A DNA stretch of 64,000 nucleotides, from contig JALONN010000011.1 of assembly GCA_025454915.1 (NCBI GenBank), positions 62,001 to 126,000 on the forward strand. Direction: 5' to 3'. This DNA is from Raineya sp. Its GTDB lineage: Bacteria > Bacteroidota > Bacteroidia > Cytophagales > Thermonemataceae. A model generated the notes under the pieces. That model did no database searches, was not told where the DNA came from, and saw only the letters and a list, made by a program, of their open reading frames with translations. Of this stretch, positions 17,088-25,811 are shown piece by piece. Numbering within the stretch: the stretch's first letter is position 1; every line of letters starts with the position of its first letter. Position numbers and translations under genes: made by a program.

Positions 17088-19200
17088 ATTTCTTATCTAA
17101 GATTTTAATTTCTGTACGGCGGTTAATTTGGTGAAGTATATCTCTGGTTTTCTTATCTTTAAACTTGTTGATATAAGCTTCTGTTAGTTCATCACCTTCT
17201 TTTAAGAAATCATATTGTTCTGCAAGTTCTTTGGTTACACGCTTAGGAACAATTTCACCATAACCTTGAGGAATGATTCTGCCTTTATCAATACCTCCTT
17301 TATTTACCAAATAATCCACAGCTGACTGAGCTCTTCTTTGAGATAAACCATCATTATCAGAATCTGTACCAACAGCATCAGTATGAGAACCCAATTCAAG
17401 TTTTACGTTGGGGTTATCTTTGATAAAGATTAAGAATTCATCCAATACTTTGGCTGCGTCAGGGCGAATATCCCATTTGTTAAAGTCGTAGAATAAACTG
17501 ATTTCAAATTTTGTTGAATCGTTGTATTCCTGAAGTTTCAATTCGTATACAAAAGTTGTATCAACCACTGGACGAGCTGGTAAATATTTTTCAGGGATTT
17601 TCACTACTGCAAAATTGTTACGAGCTGTTAAGTAGCTTTTCTTTTGTTCAATTACGTCACCAGTAGCTGTAAATGCTAGTTTACCATCTTTTACAGGAAT
17701 AACATCTGTTAGAGCGGCATCATCAGTATAAAACTCTTGAATTACATTGTTATTATCATCTAAAAGTTTTACTCTTGCTTTAGGCAATAAAATTTCAGTT
17801 TGGTCTAATTTCACGCCAATTGTCTTGAAACGAACTGAATAATTTACAACACGCTCTTTGGGTCTTTTGTCAACAAAAGCAAAAATATCATCATCTCCTT
17901 TACCTTCTGCTCTGTTAGACGAAAAGTATCCTTCTGTATCAGAAGTAAATACGATACTAAAATCATCAAAAGCTGAGTTTACAGGAGCACCTAAGTTTTC
18001 TACTGTTATTTTACCATCTTTGCGTTCAGCAATAAAAATATCTAAACCTCCTAAACCTGCATGTCCATCCGAAGAAAAATACATTCTGCCATCAGCAGCT
18101 ACATAAGGAAAATACTCATCAGCTTCAGTATTGATAGTACTACCTAAATTACGAACCTCACCCCATGTACCATCTTTTTTCTTTTTGGCACTAAATAAAT
18201 CGTGTCTTCCTAAAGTTCTTGAGCCTTTGTCATCAAATTCTCTGTCTGAAACAAAATAGAGTGTTTGTCCATCAGCAGAAAGGAAAGGCTGTGAGTCCCA
18301 AGCATAAGCTTTGGGTACAGATTTAGAGGTGGGTTTGCCATAAAAAGCTTCATTATCACCACTACTTACACCTTCAAGCAAACGAGGCTCAGACCAGTTA
18401 CCATCAGTACCTAATTCTGAAATATACAATTTCATGTTTTTAGGTCCTTTCTTACGATTCTGAGAAGCTCCTCTGGAGAAAATCATGGTTTTTCCATCTC
18501 TTGAGAATGTTGGTGTACCTTCGTTTACACCTTCTTTATGAATATTTGGGTCAAAAAGAGCCACTTTGCCATCACCAGATTGTAAATTTTGAAGGGGAAT
18601 AGCATAAATTCCTAAGTTCTTTTGTCCATTGATATCTGATTCAGCAGATTTATCACGAGAAGCACTCACTATCAATTTATCCTGATATATTACAGGAGCA
18701 AATTCTGCAAAAGTTGTATTCAGATTTTCAACAGGTTTTACTTCATAAAAAGTTTTAATCTGGGCAATTTCATCACGTTTTGCAATATTTTGTATTTCAC
18801 GTTTTGCTCTAGCAACATAATTTCTGTTTTTACCTTTTTTTACATAGTTTTCGTATTGTTTCTTGGCTTCTTCATACTTGCCATTTTCTTCTAAAACAAC
18901 AGCATAATAGAACTTAGCATCATCTGCATGGTCTTCGTGGTGTGTTTTAGGAATTTTTTTGTTATAAACTTTTGCATAATACTCTTCTGCCTCACGCAAA
19001 CGATTTGATTTACGGTAAGCTTGAGCTAAGTAAAAATTCACAAGAGGGTCATCAGGTTTGGATTGATGAGCTTTTTTGAGAATGTTAACGGCATCATTAT
19101 ACTCCCCTTGGTCGTATTTTTGGTAGCCTTTCTTAAATCCTCCACAAGCTGTAAGCAAAGTAAGGCTCAAGATCAGACTCAAACGAACGAAATTTTGCAT
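17086..19200 (-). CDS. OmpA-family lipoprotein with TPR and WD40/PD40 repeats (PorE-like)
   Basis: 704 residues from ATG 19200, which places the lipobox (LLTACG) at the N-terminus; the ORF to 19239 has no signal. Domain order: TPR-type helices (about 25-140), WD40/PD40-like beta-propeller repeats (about 160-450, e.g. GKTMIFSRGA, GQTLYFVSDRE, GRMYFSSDGH), a linker domain, then a C-terminal OmpA peptidoglycan-binding domain with GSHTDAVGTDSDNDGLSQRRA. This is the layout of PorE and related gliding/T9SS envelope proteins. A T9SS cargo is encoded at 32332. Other OmpA paralogues share the architecture. Confidence 0.88.
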   Translation of the reverse strand: MQNFVRLSLILSLTLLTACGGFKKGYQKYDQGEYNDAVNILKKAHQSKPDDPLVNFYLAQAYRKSNRLREAEEYYAKVYNKKIPKTHHEDHADDAKFYYAVVLEENGKYEEAKKQYENYVKKGKNRNYVARAKREIQNIAKRDEIAQIKTFYEVKPVENLNTTFAEFAPVIYQDKLIVSASRDKSAESDINGQKNLGIYAIPLQNLQSGDGKVALFDPNIHKEGVNEGTPTFSRDGKTMIFSRGASQNRKKGPKNMKLYISELGTDGNWSEPRLLEGVSSGDNEAFYGKPTSKSVPKAYAWDSQPFLSADGQTLYFVSDREFDDKGSRTLGRHDLFSAKKKKDGTWGEVRNLGSTINTEADEYFPYVAADGRMYFSSDGHAGLGGLDIFIAERKDGKITVENLGAPVNSAFDDFSIVFTSDTEGYFSSNRAEGKGDDDIFAFVDKRPKERVVNYSVRFKTIGVKLDQTEILLPKARVKLLDDNNNVIQEFYTDDAALTDVIPVKDGKLAFTATGDVIEQKKSYLTARNNFAVVKIPEKYLPARPVVDTTFVYELKLQEYNDSTKFEISLFYDFNKWDIRPDAAKVLDEFLIFIKDNPNVKLELGSHTDAVGTDSDNDGLSQRRAQSAVDYLVNKGGIDKGRIIPQGYGEIVPKRVTKELAEQYDFLKEGDELTEAYINKFKDKKTRDILHQINRRTEIKILDKK

Positions 19201-19281
19201 ATTTTTAAATAATTTTGATTGTATAAGGTCTTTTTGCAAATAAAAGAATTTTTTTTGTCTTTTTGTAAAAAAACTGACATT

Positions 19282-19662
19282 TTAGAAAGGTAGATCATCC
19301 GAATCATTTGAGGATGCCAAAATATCTAAATTTAATTTTTCTTGTTGCAAAGGAACACTTTCTGTTTTGCTTGTTTCGTAGTCTTTTTTAGAAGTATTAT
19401 CAATTTGGTAAGCAGTAATATCAGAGTACCATTTATTATTGTATTCTCTTGAAGCCACACTAAACATAATCCTGACTTCATCACCTACTTCAACGCCATC
19501 CAACTGACTGAGTTTATCATTCCAAATACTAAAACATATTTTTTTAGGGTAGGTTTCTGTGGTTTCTACTACAAAATCTTGTTTTTTCCACTCGCCATTT
19601 TTACTTGTCCCAGTTTGGGTTTCTAAGAGTTTTACAATTTTTCCTTTAGTCTCGAAGCTCAT
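19282..19662 (-). CDS. DUF3127 domain protein (OB-fold-like)
   Basis: 126 residues; residues 1-100 match the DUF3127 family of Bacteroidota (GKIVKLLETQTGTSKNGEWKKQDFVVET, then ICFSIWNDK), which has an SSB-like OB-fold. The tail is acidic (SNDSDDLPF), like the C-terminal tip of SSB that recruits partners. This suggests nucleic-acid binding, but that is inferred. Monocistronic. Confidence 0.85.
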   Translation of the reverse strand: MSFETKGKIVKLLETQTGTSKNGEWKKQDFVVETTETYPKKICFSIWNDKLSQLDGVEVGDEVRIMFSVASREYNNKWYSDITAYQIDNTSKKDYETSKTESVPLQQEKLNLDILASSNDSDDLPF

Positions 19663-19796
19663 ATAATATCAAATTTTAGTTAGTCAAAAATACAAAAAAG
19701 TCATATTTATTACAAGTAATTTAATTTTTTTGTAATAGGATAAAACAAACTATCAAATAAAGTAGTTATACTATTACAAATACAAACTTCTGTACC

Positions 19797-20603
19797 ATGA
19801 AAAAGCTCTTATTTTTTTTATTTGTAATAAGTTCACTATCTTCTTGTGTGTCTATCAGACAAGATGAAGTAGGATTTAGACGTAGATTCGGAAGACTCTC
19901 AGACAGAATGCTAACCAGTGGTTTACATAGCGTAAATCCTTTCACTACAGTACTCATACGTGTACCTGTCAGAACCATGAATCTGACTGTAACAGCCGAC
20001 TTACCTACCAAAGAAGGTTTAACCGTAAAAACAGAGGTATCTCTCTTGTATCACGTACAAAGGGAAAAAATACCTACTATTCTTAGAGAAATAGGTGAAA
20101 ATTATGAAAATACAGTAATTGCTCCCACATTTCGCTCTGTTATACGTGATGTTAGTGCTCGTTTTGTAGCAAAAGACCTCCATACTGCCGAAAGAGCGAA
20201 CATTGAACGCACCATCGCAGAAGATTTAGCCAAATTTCTAGAAGGTAAGGGCTTTGTCATTGAAGCAGTCTTACTCAAAAATATTCAGTTGCCAACAAGC
20301 CTTGTGAGTGCAATAGAAGCAAAATTACAAGCAGAACAAGAAGCTCAAAGAATGCAATTTGTATTAGATAGAGAACGCCTTGAGGCAGAACGCCGTAAAA
20401 TAGAAGCAGCAGGTATCAGAGATGCTCAAAAATTACTTTCAGAAGGCTTAAATCCTTTTCTTTTACAATATCAGTACATCCAAGCTTGGAAAGAACTTGC
20501 TAACTCTCCCAACTCCAAAGTGATTATCACAGATGGGAAAACTCCTTATCTGCTTCAAACAGAGGATAAAAATACCAATACTCAAATAACTCCTAGAAAA
20601 TAA
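19797..20603 (+). CDS. SPFH/prohibitin-family lipoprotein
   Basis: A 268-residue SPFH (band 7) protein. Core features are VGFRRRFGRL, GLHSVNPF, LPTKEGLTVKTEVSLLYHV, VIRDVSARF and a long C-terminal coiled coil (EAKLQAEQEAQRMQF). Instead of a transmembrane helix, the N-terminus is a short signal ending in LSSC (about residue 16), so it is probably a lipoprotein with the SPFH domain in the periplasm. SPFH proteins oligomerise into rings that often control membrane proteases. No protease gene is adjacent. Confidence 0.85.
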   Translation: MKKLLFFLFVISSLSSCVSIRQDEVGFRRRFGRLSDRMLTSGLHSVNPFTTVLIRVPVRTMNLTVTADLPTKEGLTVKTEVSLLYHVQREKIPTILREIGENYENTVIAPTFRSVIRDVSARFVAKDLHTAERANIERTIAEDLAKFLEGKGFVIEAVLLKNIQLPTSLVSAIEAKLQAEQEAQRMQFVLDRERLEAERRKIEAAGIRDAQKLLSEGLNPFLLQYQYIQAWKELANSPNSKVIITDGKTPYLLQTEDKNTNTQITPRK

Positions 20604-20632
20604 AACATAGATAAATTTGTTAAGAACTCCCT

Positions 20633-20670
20633 AAATAGCTGTGTGAATTCACAGCTATTTTTTATTTTGG
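20633..20670 (+). terminator. Intrinsic terminator after the SPFH gene
   Basis: Hairpin AAATAGCTGTG / CACAGCTATTT with a 6-nt loop followed by a T-rich tract. Confidence 0.85.
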
Positions 20671-20681
20671 TAAGAAAATTT

Positions 20682-20689
20682 TATATTTG
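20682..20689 (+). promoter_or_regulatory. Candidate -7 promoter box for the HD phosphohydrolase gene
   Basis: TATATTTG, an exact TAnnTTTG match. Transcription would start near 20696, after the first possible TTG start (20687), so translation probably begins at TTG 20714. Confidence 0.4.
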
Positions 20690-20713
20690 TTAAGTCATCA
20701 ATCATATATTACT

Positions 20714-21940
20714 TTGAGTTCCAAACAAGGAAAAATCCTCAATGACCCTGTTCATGGGTTTATCAAAATACCACAAGGCTTCATATTCAAGCTTATTGAA
20801 CACCCTTACTTTCAGCGTTTACGCCGTATCAGGCAACTAGGACTGACAGATTTTGTGTACCCTGGGGCTTTGCATACTCGCTTCCATCATGCTTTGGGGG
20901 TAATGCACCTGATGGGTGTGGCTTTGGATACCCTGCAAGCCAAAGGACACGAAATTACAGATCAAGAACGAGAAGCTGCCCAAATCGCCGCTTTGTTACA
21001 TGACATTGGACACAGCCCACTTTCTCATGCTTTAGAATCCACAATTTTACAGGGCGTTCATCACGAAAGGCTTTCACTACTGATTATGGAAAAACTCAAT
21101 GAAGAGTTTGAAGGTGCTTTAAGTCTTGCTATTGAGATATTTACCAATCAGTATCCTAAAAAATTTTTATTTCAACTGGTGAGTAGTCAGTTGGATGTGG
21201 ACAGACTCGACTACCTCCAGAGAGATTGCTTTTTTACGGGTGTTTCAGAAGGGGCAATAGGAGGGGATAGAATCCTGAAAATGTTGGATGTACATGAAAA
21301 TAATCTGGTGATTGAAGAAAAAGGTATTTATAGTGTTGAAAACTTCCTGACAGCCCGAAGGCTCATGTACTGGCAGGTGTACTTGCACAAAACGACCATC
21401 AGTACAGAGCAGATGATTGTTCAGGCAATTTTAAGGGCAAAATATCTGGCTCAACATGGTGAAAACATATTCGCAAGTCCAAGTCTGAGCCTGTTTATGA
21501 ATCAAGAAGTAAAACTGGAAGATTTTAAAGAAAATAAAGAGTATTTGGAGGCTTTTGCCCAACTCGATGACTACGATATTTGGGGAGCTATGAAAATCTG
21601 GCAACACCATAAGGATATTATTCTTTCCAATATCTGTAAGATGATTCTGGAAAGAAAACTGTTTAAAATTATTCTCTCTTCAGAAACCATCAGCCCCGAA
21701 CTTATTCAGGAAAAGAAAACACAGATTATTGAAAATTACCATATTGCTAAAAAAGATGTTGGCTATTTTGTAATCAGTGGTACGACCAAAAATATGGCAT
21801 ATCAAGAAAACTCCAATCCGATTTTAATACTGACCAAGAAAAAAGGGATTTTGGATATATCGGAAGCCTCCGACCTGCCCAACATCAAAGCTCTTACCAA
21901 AATCGTGAAAAAGTATTATTTGTGTTTTGCTAAAGTCTAA
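20714..21940 (+). CDS. HD domain phosphohydrolase (dNTPase/SAMHD1-like)
   Basis: About 408 residues. HD-superfamily metal motif residues are in HTRFHHALGVMH, LLHDIGHSPLSHALE and DVDRLDYLQRD, typical of the SAMHD1/dGTPase-related group (H...HD...D). It probably hydrolyses a nucleotide triphosphate or a related phosphoester. There is no ATG near the N-terminus. TTG at 20687 or 20714 are the candidates; 20714 is preferred because a -7 box overlaps the earlier one and because family members begin about 10 residues before NDPVHGFI. A degraded copy of this gene's 3' end lies at 22576-22614. Confidence 0.88.
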   Translation: MSSKQGKILNDPVHGFIKIPQGFIFKLIEHPYFQRLRRIRQLGLTDFVYPGALHTRFHHALGVMHLMGVALDTLQAKGHEITDQEREAAQIAALLHDIGHSPLSHALESTILQGVHHERLSLLIMEKLNEEFEGALSLAIEIFTNQYPKKFLFQLVSSQLDVDRLDYLQRDCFFTGVSEGAIGGDRILKMLDVHENNLVIEEKGIYSVENFLTARRLMYWQVYLHKTTISTEQMIVQAILRAKYLAQHGENIFASPSLSLFMNQEVKLEDFKENKEYLEAFAQLDDYDIWGAMKIWQHHKDIILSNICKMILERKLFKIILSSETISPELIQEKKTQIIENYHIAKKDVGYFVISGTTKNMAYQENSNPILILTKKKGILDISEASDLPNIKALTKIVKKYYLCFAKV

Positions 21941-21950
21941 CAATACATTT

Positions 21951-22571
21951 ATGAGTGAATACAGATTAGATGCATACTTCTTGAATAAAAAAAAATTAAA
22001 GAAGATGATAGGCTCAAAAGATGAAAAATTGAAAGAAAGAATTATAAAGTCTAATTTTTTATCAGATTTTTTTGAAAAGAAGAAAAAAAAAGTTCTAAAG
22101 ATTGCAAATAAACTCATTAATGGAGAAAAATATAAAAAATCACCTCAGGGAACTACGTTTGCTATTTGGTTATTGATTGATACTCTGGTAGTTTCAAGAC
22201 CTAAAAATGCTATGATTCCTTATCCTTTCATAGATTTATACGATTTTATTGAAGCTCTTCAAAAGAAGAAAAAAAAGAAATACCCTACCCTAATCAAAAT
22301 TTTTGAAGCCATCAATGGTATGAATTCAGACTTTGAACTACCCATTCAGATTGATGAATGGGCTATAATTCCAACCATTACTTTTATTGAACAGATAGAT
22401 GAAAAAATAGCTCACGAAGTTAAGAAAATGAAAGAAGACTTTGAAAATGAAGCAAAATGGACTCTCGATTTTGATGATGAACCTGATGATATTTTACAAG
22501 TTTTAGATTGGTTTTTGGAGGCACATGAGAAAAATAAAAGTATCTGTTTGGTGATGGATGGGGATTTATAA
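21951..22571 (+). CDS. DUF7691-like protein, function unknown
   Basis: 206 residues from ATG 21951; the track frame begins earlier at a TTG inside the HD gene. The N-terminal pattern (YRLDAYFLNKKKLKKMIGSKDEKLKERI) resembles DUF7691-type proteins (YAVDL..L...GSRD..L), known mainly as uncharacterised genes in contingency or toxin-related loci. Lys-rich and highly charged, with no export signal. It starts 10 nt after the HD gene and is flanked downstream by a remnant of that gene's 3' end. Confidence 0.6.
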   Translation: MSEYRLDAYFLNKKKLKKMIGSKDEKLKERIIKSNFLSDFFEKKKKKVLKIANKLINGEKYKKSPQGTTFAIWLLIDTLVVSRPKNAMIPYPFIDLYDFIEALQKKKKKKYPTLIKIFEAINGMNSDFELPIQIDEWAIIPTITFIEQIDEKIAHEVKKMKEDFENEAKWTLDFDDEPDDILQVLDWFLEAHEKNKSICLVMDGDL

Positions 22572-22575
22572 TACT

Positions 22576-22614
22576 TTGCAAAAGCATTATTTGTGCTTTG
22601 CTCAGAAATTGTAA
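22576..22614 (+). pseudogene. Remnant of the HD phosphohydrolase 3' end
   Basis: The stretch reads TLQKHYLCFAQKL-stop in one frame and matches the HD gene end KIVKKYYLCFAKV-stop. At DNA level 22578-22604 matches 21907-21933 at 23 of 27 positions. It has no start codon and lies between the DUF7691-like gene and the next ORF. It is short, so chance similarity is possible, but the frame and stop are also conserved. Confidence 0.6.
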
Positions 22615-22644
22615 TAATTATATAATTTTAAATACAATTTGATA

Positions 22645-24147
22645 ATGGAAGATTATAAATTTAAGTACAAACCTAATCCTATTACTTTGAAAGAAAGGAT
22701 TAATCTTTTTATATCCAACTTGATATTTAAATTGTATCAAAATAAGATTTTTAAAAAGCTTAAATTAGATAAAAATATATTTATTAAGTATTATGTTAAT
22801 AAGGAAATAAAATTAACTGAGGAAAATAAAATCCCAGAAAATCCAGCTATTATACCATATAGTCTTACATTTTGTGATGTTTTTGATTTTGAGAATTTTT
22901 TGAAAGAAAAAAATACTTTTATAAAATTATTTTCTCAATATAAAACAGGATGGCCTGCTAAAAAACCAAGAGAAGAAATAGATAAATGTTTTGTAGGATT
23001 AGAAAATGCTTATAAAACTGTAGCATTTGGGGAAATGTATTATAATAATTTACAAGGTGTTGCAAATGTTGATTTAATTGATGGAATATCTTATAAATAT
23101 ATAAAAGGAGAACAATCTAAAATTATCTTAATTTATGAAATATATCCTTCTCAAAAGTTTAAAGATTTATTTAAGAAAATTTTTAAACTACAAATGCAAG
23201 AAAAATATCAAATACTACTAAGTCCCTTGATTGATGTATTTAAGTTTAAAAAAATAAAAGCTTACACTAGCACACAATATACATTTCCCAGCATACATTT
23301 TCAGATATTGTTTGATGAAGTGAACTATCAGTTAAAAAAATATATAGTGAAAGATTTAAAAAAAGGGGTGTTTGGAAATAAAAAACGAGTATTGTTTCCT
23401 TCAATAGTTACATTTGAATATGAGGCAGATAAAACAGCAGAGTATATGGAAGATATTTTATTAAAGTTGGGTATATCAAATATGACTATATATTCTAAAG
23501 ATACAACTATGATATATTTACCAGATAATCAATTAGAAAGTATGATGATGTTTATTTCTAAGCATAAAGATAATGAATCTGAATCTCAAATAGAAAAATC
23601 TTTAGCAAGTGTTTCTTATTTATCAGGTAGTTATCTAAATGCTGTATTACCTTTTTGGGCATCATTAGGAATTATAGAGTTTTTTAAAAGTAAGTATGTT
23701 ATGTTTCGTAAAGAAATATATACTTATCTATCTCATAACAAAGATTCTATATTTTTATCAAAGGCAATAAGAATAAAAAAAGAATTTAATCTTTATTTCT
23801 TACAATTAAAAGTTATAAAAAAAGACTTTTCTAGTAAGATATACAATTATTATTTGAATAATAAAGATTTTCCAGATTTAGAAAATAAACAAAGAACTCA
23901 AAATAAATTTAAGCAAGAAATAGTAAAAAATCGGGATTACAGCATATCTGAACTAATGAAATCCTTTGAAGAAATAGAGGAAACATTTAAGTCTATAAGT
24001 AATGATAATTTAGTGAAAGCAAATATGAGATTGCAAAAAATATTATTATTGATGTCTAGTTTAGGAGCTTTACTAACAATATATGGTGCAAATGCTAAAT
24101 GGTTTAATGAAAAGCTATATAATTTAGTTAAACATCTTTTTTCATAA
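22645..24147 (+). CDS. Large AT-rich orphan protein with C-terminal membrane helix
   Basis: 500 residues from ATG 22645. Lys, Ile, Tyr and Asn dominate, and the DNA is visibly more AT-rich than its neighbours. A hydrophobic helix lies near the C-terminus (ILLLMSSLGALLTIYGAN, about residues 470-487). The rest is mixed, with no motif I recognise. The last 20 nt overlap the 3' end of lnt on the opposite strand. Composition and orphan status suggest horizontal acquisition. Confidence 0.65.
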   Translation: MEDYKFKYKPNPITLKERINLFISNLIFKLYQNKIFKKLKLDKNIFIKYYVNKEIKLTEENKIPENPAIIPYSLTFCDVFDFENFLKEKNTFIKLFSQYKTGWPAKKPREEIDKCFVGLENAYKTVAFGEMYYNNLQGVANVDLIDGISYKYIKGEQSKIILIYEIYPSQKFKDLFKKIFKLQMQEKYQILLSPLIDVFKFKKIKAYTSTQYTFPSIHFQILFDEVNYQLKKYIVKDLKKGVFGNKKRVLFPSIVTFEYEADKTAEYMEDILLKLGISNMTIYSKDTTMIYLPDNQLESMMMFISKHKDNESESQIEKSLASVSYLSGSYLNAVLPFWASLGIIEFFKSKYVMFRKEIYTYLSHNKDSIFLSKAIRIKKEFNLYFLQLKVIKKDFSSKIYNYYLNNKDFPDLENKQRTQNKFKQEIVKNRDYSISELMKSFEEIEETFKSISNDNLVKANMRLQKILLLMSSLGALLTIYGANAKWFNEKLYNLVKHLFS

Positions 24148-25720
24148 TAAATATCCTCCCTAAAGCATAAACTACAAGCCCTGCAACTATTAAACAAGCT
24201 AGTCTGCCAAGATAATCGCCATAAAGGACATAAAACGTTTTGCCTTCGTAGGTGTAGGTGTTGCCCAAAAGAGTAGTTCGTCGGTTGTAAGGAATAGTTT
24301 TTCCTATTTCTCCTTTGGGGTTGATAAAACCCGAAACGCCCATATTGGAGCAGTGTATCATACTTTTTCGGGTTTCGATGCTACGCAAAGCCCCCAGATA
24401 CAAGTGGTGTTCTTGCCAAGGGGTATCACCGAGCCATCCATCGTTGGTGATGGTACAAAGTACATTAGCTCCTTTTTTTACAAAGCCTGCTGTAAACTCT
24501 CCGTACATAGATTCGTAGCAGATAACAGGAGCTATTTTGGCTTTTTGGGTTTCAAAAATTTTCTGTTCTTTGCCTGTCCCCAACAGAAAAAACTGAGCCC
24601 CAATGCTGCTGATAAACTCTTTCAAGAAAAATGTATATTCTGGAAAGGGAATGGTTTCTACGCCAGGGACTAAAACCATTTTTTTATAAATATCAAAGGT
24701 ATCTTTCTTTTTTTGCATCATCACAGCTACATTAAAGTCCTCATAAAAAGCATTTACTGATTTTTCATAAACACTTGTGGGGCTTTGTTTTGTTTTGTAA
24801 TAAGCTCTTGTACTGATACCAAAAAGTAAATCTTTTTGGTATTTCTTTACAAAAGTATCTACTCTCTGAAAATCAGGAAATTTGGTAATCAGGCTTTCTG
24901 TAAAGCTTTCATCAATAGCTGTCTCAGGAAAAACAACCAAGTCTGTTTGATTCGTTATATTCTGCTGACTGAGTTCAAGTAAAATTTTTGTTTGTTTTTC
25001 AAGTGGAATGTATCGAATACCCGAAGAAAATTTTTCTGTAAAAGGATCTATATTTGGTTGTACCACAAGAACCTCTATTTCGTTTTGAGGTTTGGGTAAA
25101 GGTTTCTGATATAAATACAACGAAAAAAGAATAGGGATTGAAAAGTATAAGACAACAAAAGTAGTGGTTATGTAATTGATATAGAGTTGTTTATTGAATA
25201 ACCTAAAGGCAAAAATATTTCCTCCTAAAATCCATAATGAGCCACCCAATACACCTGTAAATTCATACCATTGAACCCAAGTATTCTGGTACAAAAAGGC
25301 ATTTCCGAGTGTAAGCCATATCCATGTGAGTTGCCAATGATGATGAAAAAACTCAAAGGCAATCCAAATAATAGCAAAAAGAATAGGATGCCAGTTTTCA
25401 TGGAGTTGTTTTTTAAGCCAAAACCAAATACGAAAAGGAACAAGCATAACAAGGGTATTAGAAACAGCTATTACCCATAAAGCTTTTGTAAGATACACCC
25501 ACCATGTGGCTATTGCATTCCAACTTAAAAGTGTGATAAACAAAAATATATACAAAACTTTTGTAGGCTTGGAGAAGTTCTCTCGGATGAACTTTTCGCC
25601 TTGCCAGATAAATGCAAATCCTATAAAATTGAGTATGACACCCCAGCCACTAAAAAAGCCTGCTGACAGAGAGAGGCTTGCTAAAATGACTAAAACTAAT
25701 AAGAATAAGTATTTTTTCAC
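24128..25720 (-). CDS. lnt: Apolipoprotein N-acyltransferase
   Basis: A 530-residue inner-membrane protein with about 7-8 N-terminal and one C-terminal hydrophobic helices around a nitrilase-fold periplasmic domain. The catalytic triad is visible: Glu in VVFPETAIDE (about 262), Lys in YKKMVLVPG (about 345) and Cys in VICYESMYGEF (about 396). It transfers the third acyl chain to the N-terminal Cys of lipoproteins, completing Lgt-Lsp-Lnt maturation. The genome encodes many lipoproteins that need it. Confidence 0.95.
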   Translation of the reverse strand: MKKYLFLLVLVILASLSLSAGFFSGWGVILNFIGFAFIWQGEKFIRENFSKPTKVLYIFLFITLLSWNAIATWWVYLTKALWVIAVSNTLVMLVPFRIWFWLKKQLHENWHPILFAIIWIAFEFFHHHWQLTWIWLTLGNAFLYQNTWVQWYEFTGVLGGSLWILGGNIFAFRLFNKQLYINYITTTFVVLYFSIPILFSLYLYQKPLPKPQNEIEVLVVQPNIDPFTEKFSSGIRYIPLEKQTKILLELSQQNITNQTDLVVFPETAIDESFTESLITKFPDFQRVDTFVKKYQKDLLFGISTRAYYKTKQSPTSVYEKSVNAFYEDFNVAVMMQKKKDTFDIYKKMVLVPGVETIPFPEYTFFLKEFISSIGAQFFLLGTGKEQKIFETQKAKIAPVICYESMYGEFTAGFVKKGANVLCTITNDGWLGDTPWQEHHLYLGALRSIETRKSMIHCSNMGVSGFINPKGEIGKTIPYNRRTTLLGNTYTYEGKTFYVLYGDYLGRLACLIVAGLVVYALGRIFIMKKDV

Positions 25721-25781
25721 GAGTCAGAAGAATCTATAAATTTTTAGCTCGAAAATACATCAAATTTCCAAGACTATTGTG

Positions 25782-25789
25782 TACTTTTG
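25782..25789 (+). promoter_or_regulatory. Candidate -7 promoter box for metF
   Basis: TACTTTTG, an exact TAnnTTTG match 23 nt before ATG 25812. It lies inside the longer in-frame ORF, which supports the 25812 start. Confidence 0.45.
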
Positions 25790-25811
25790 TGCAAAATTCA
25801 GCCTAAGCTTT

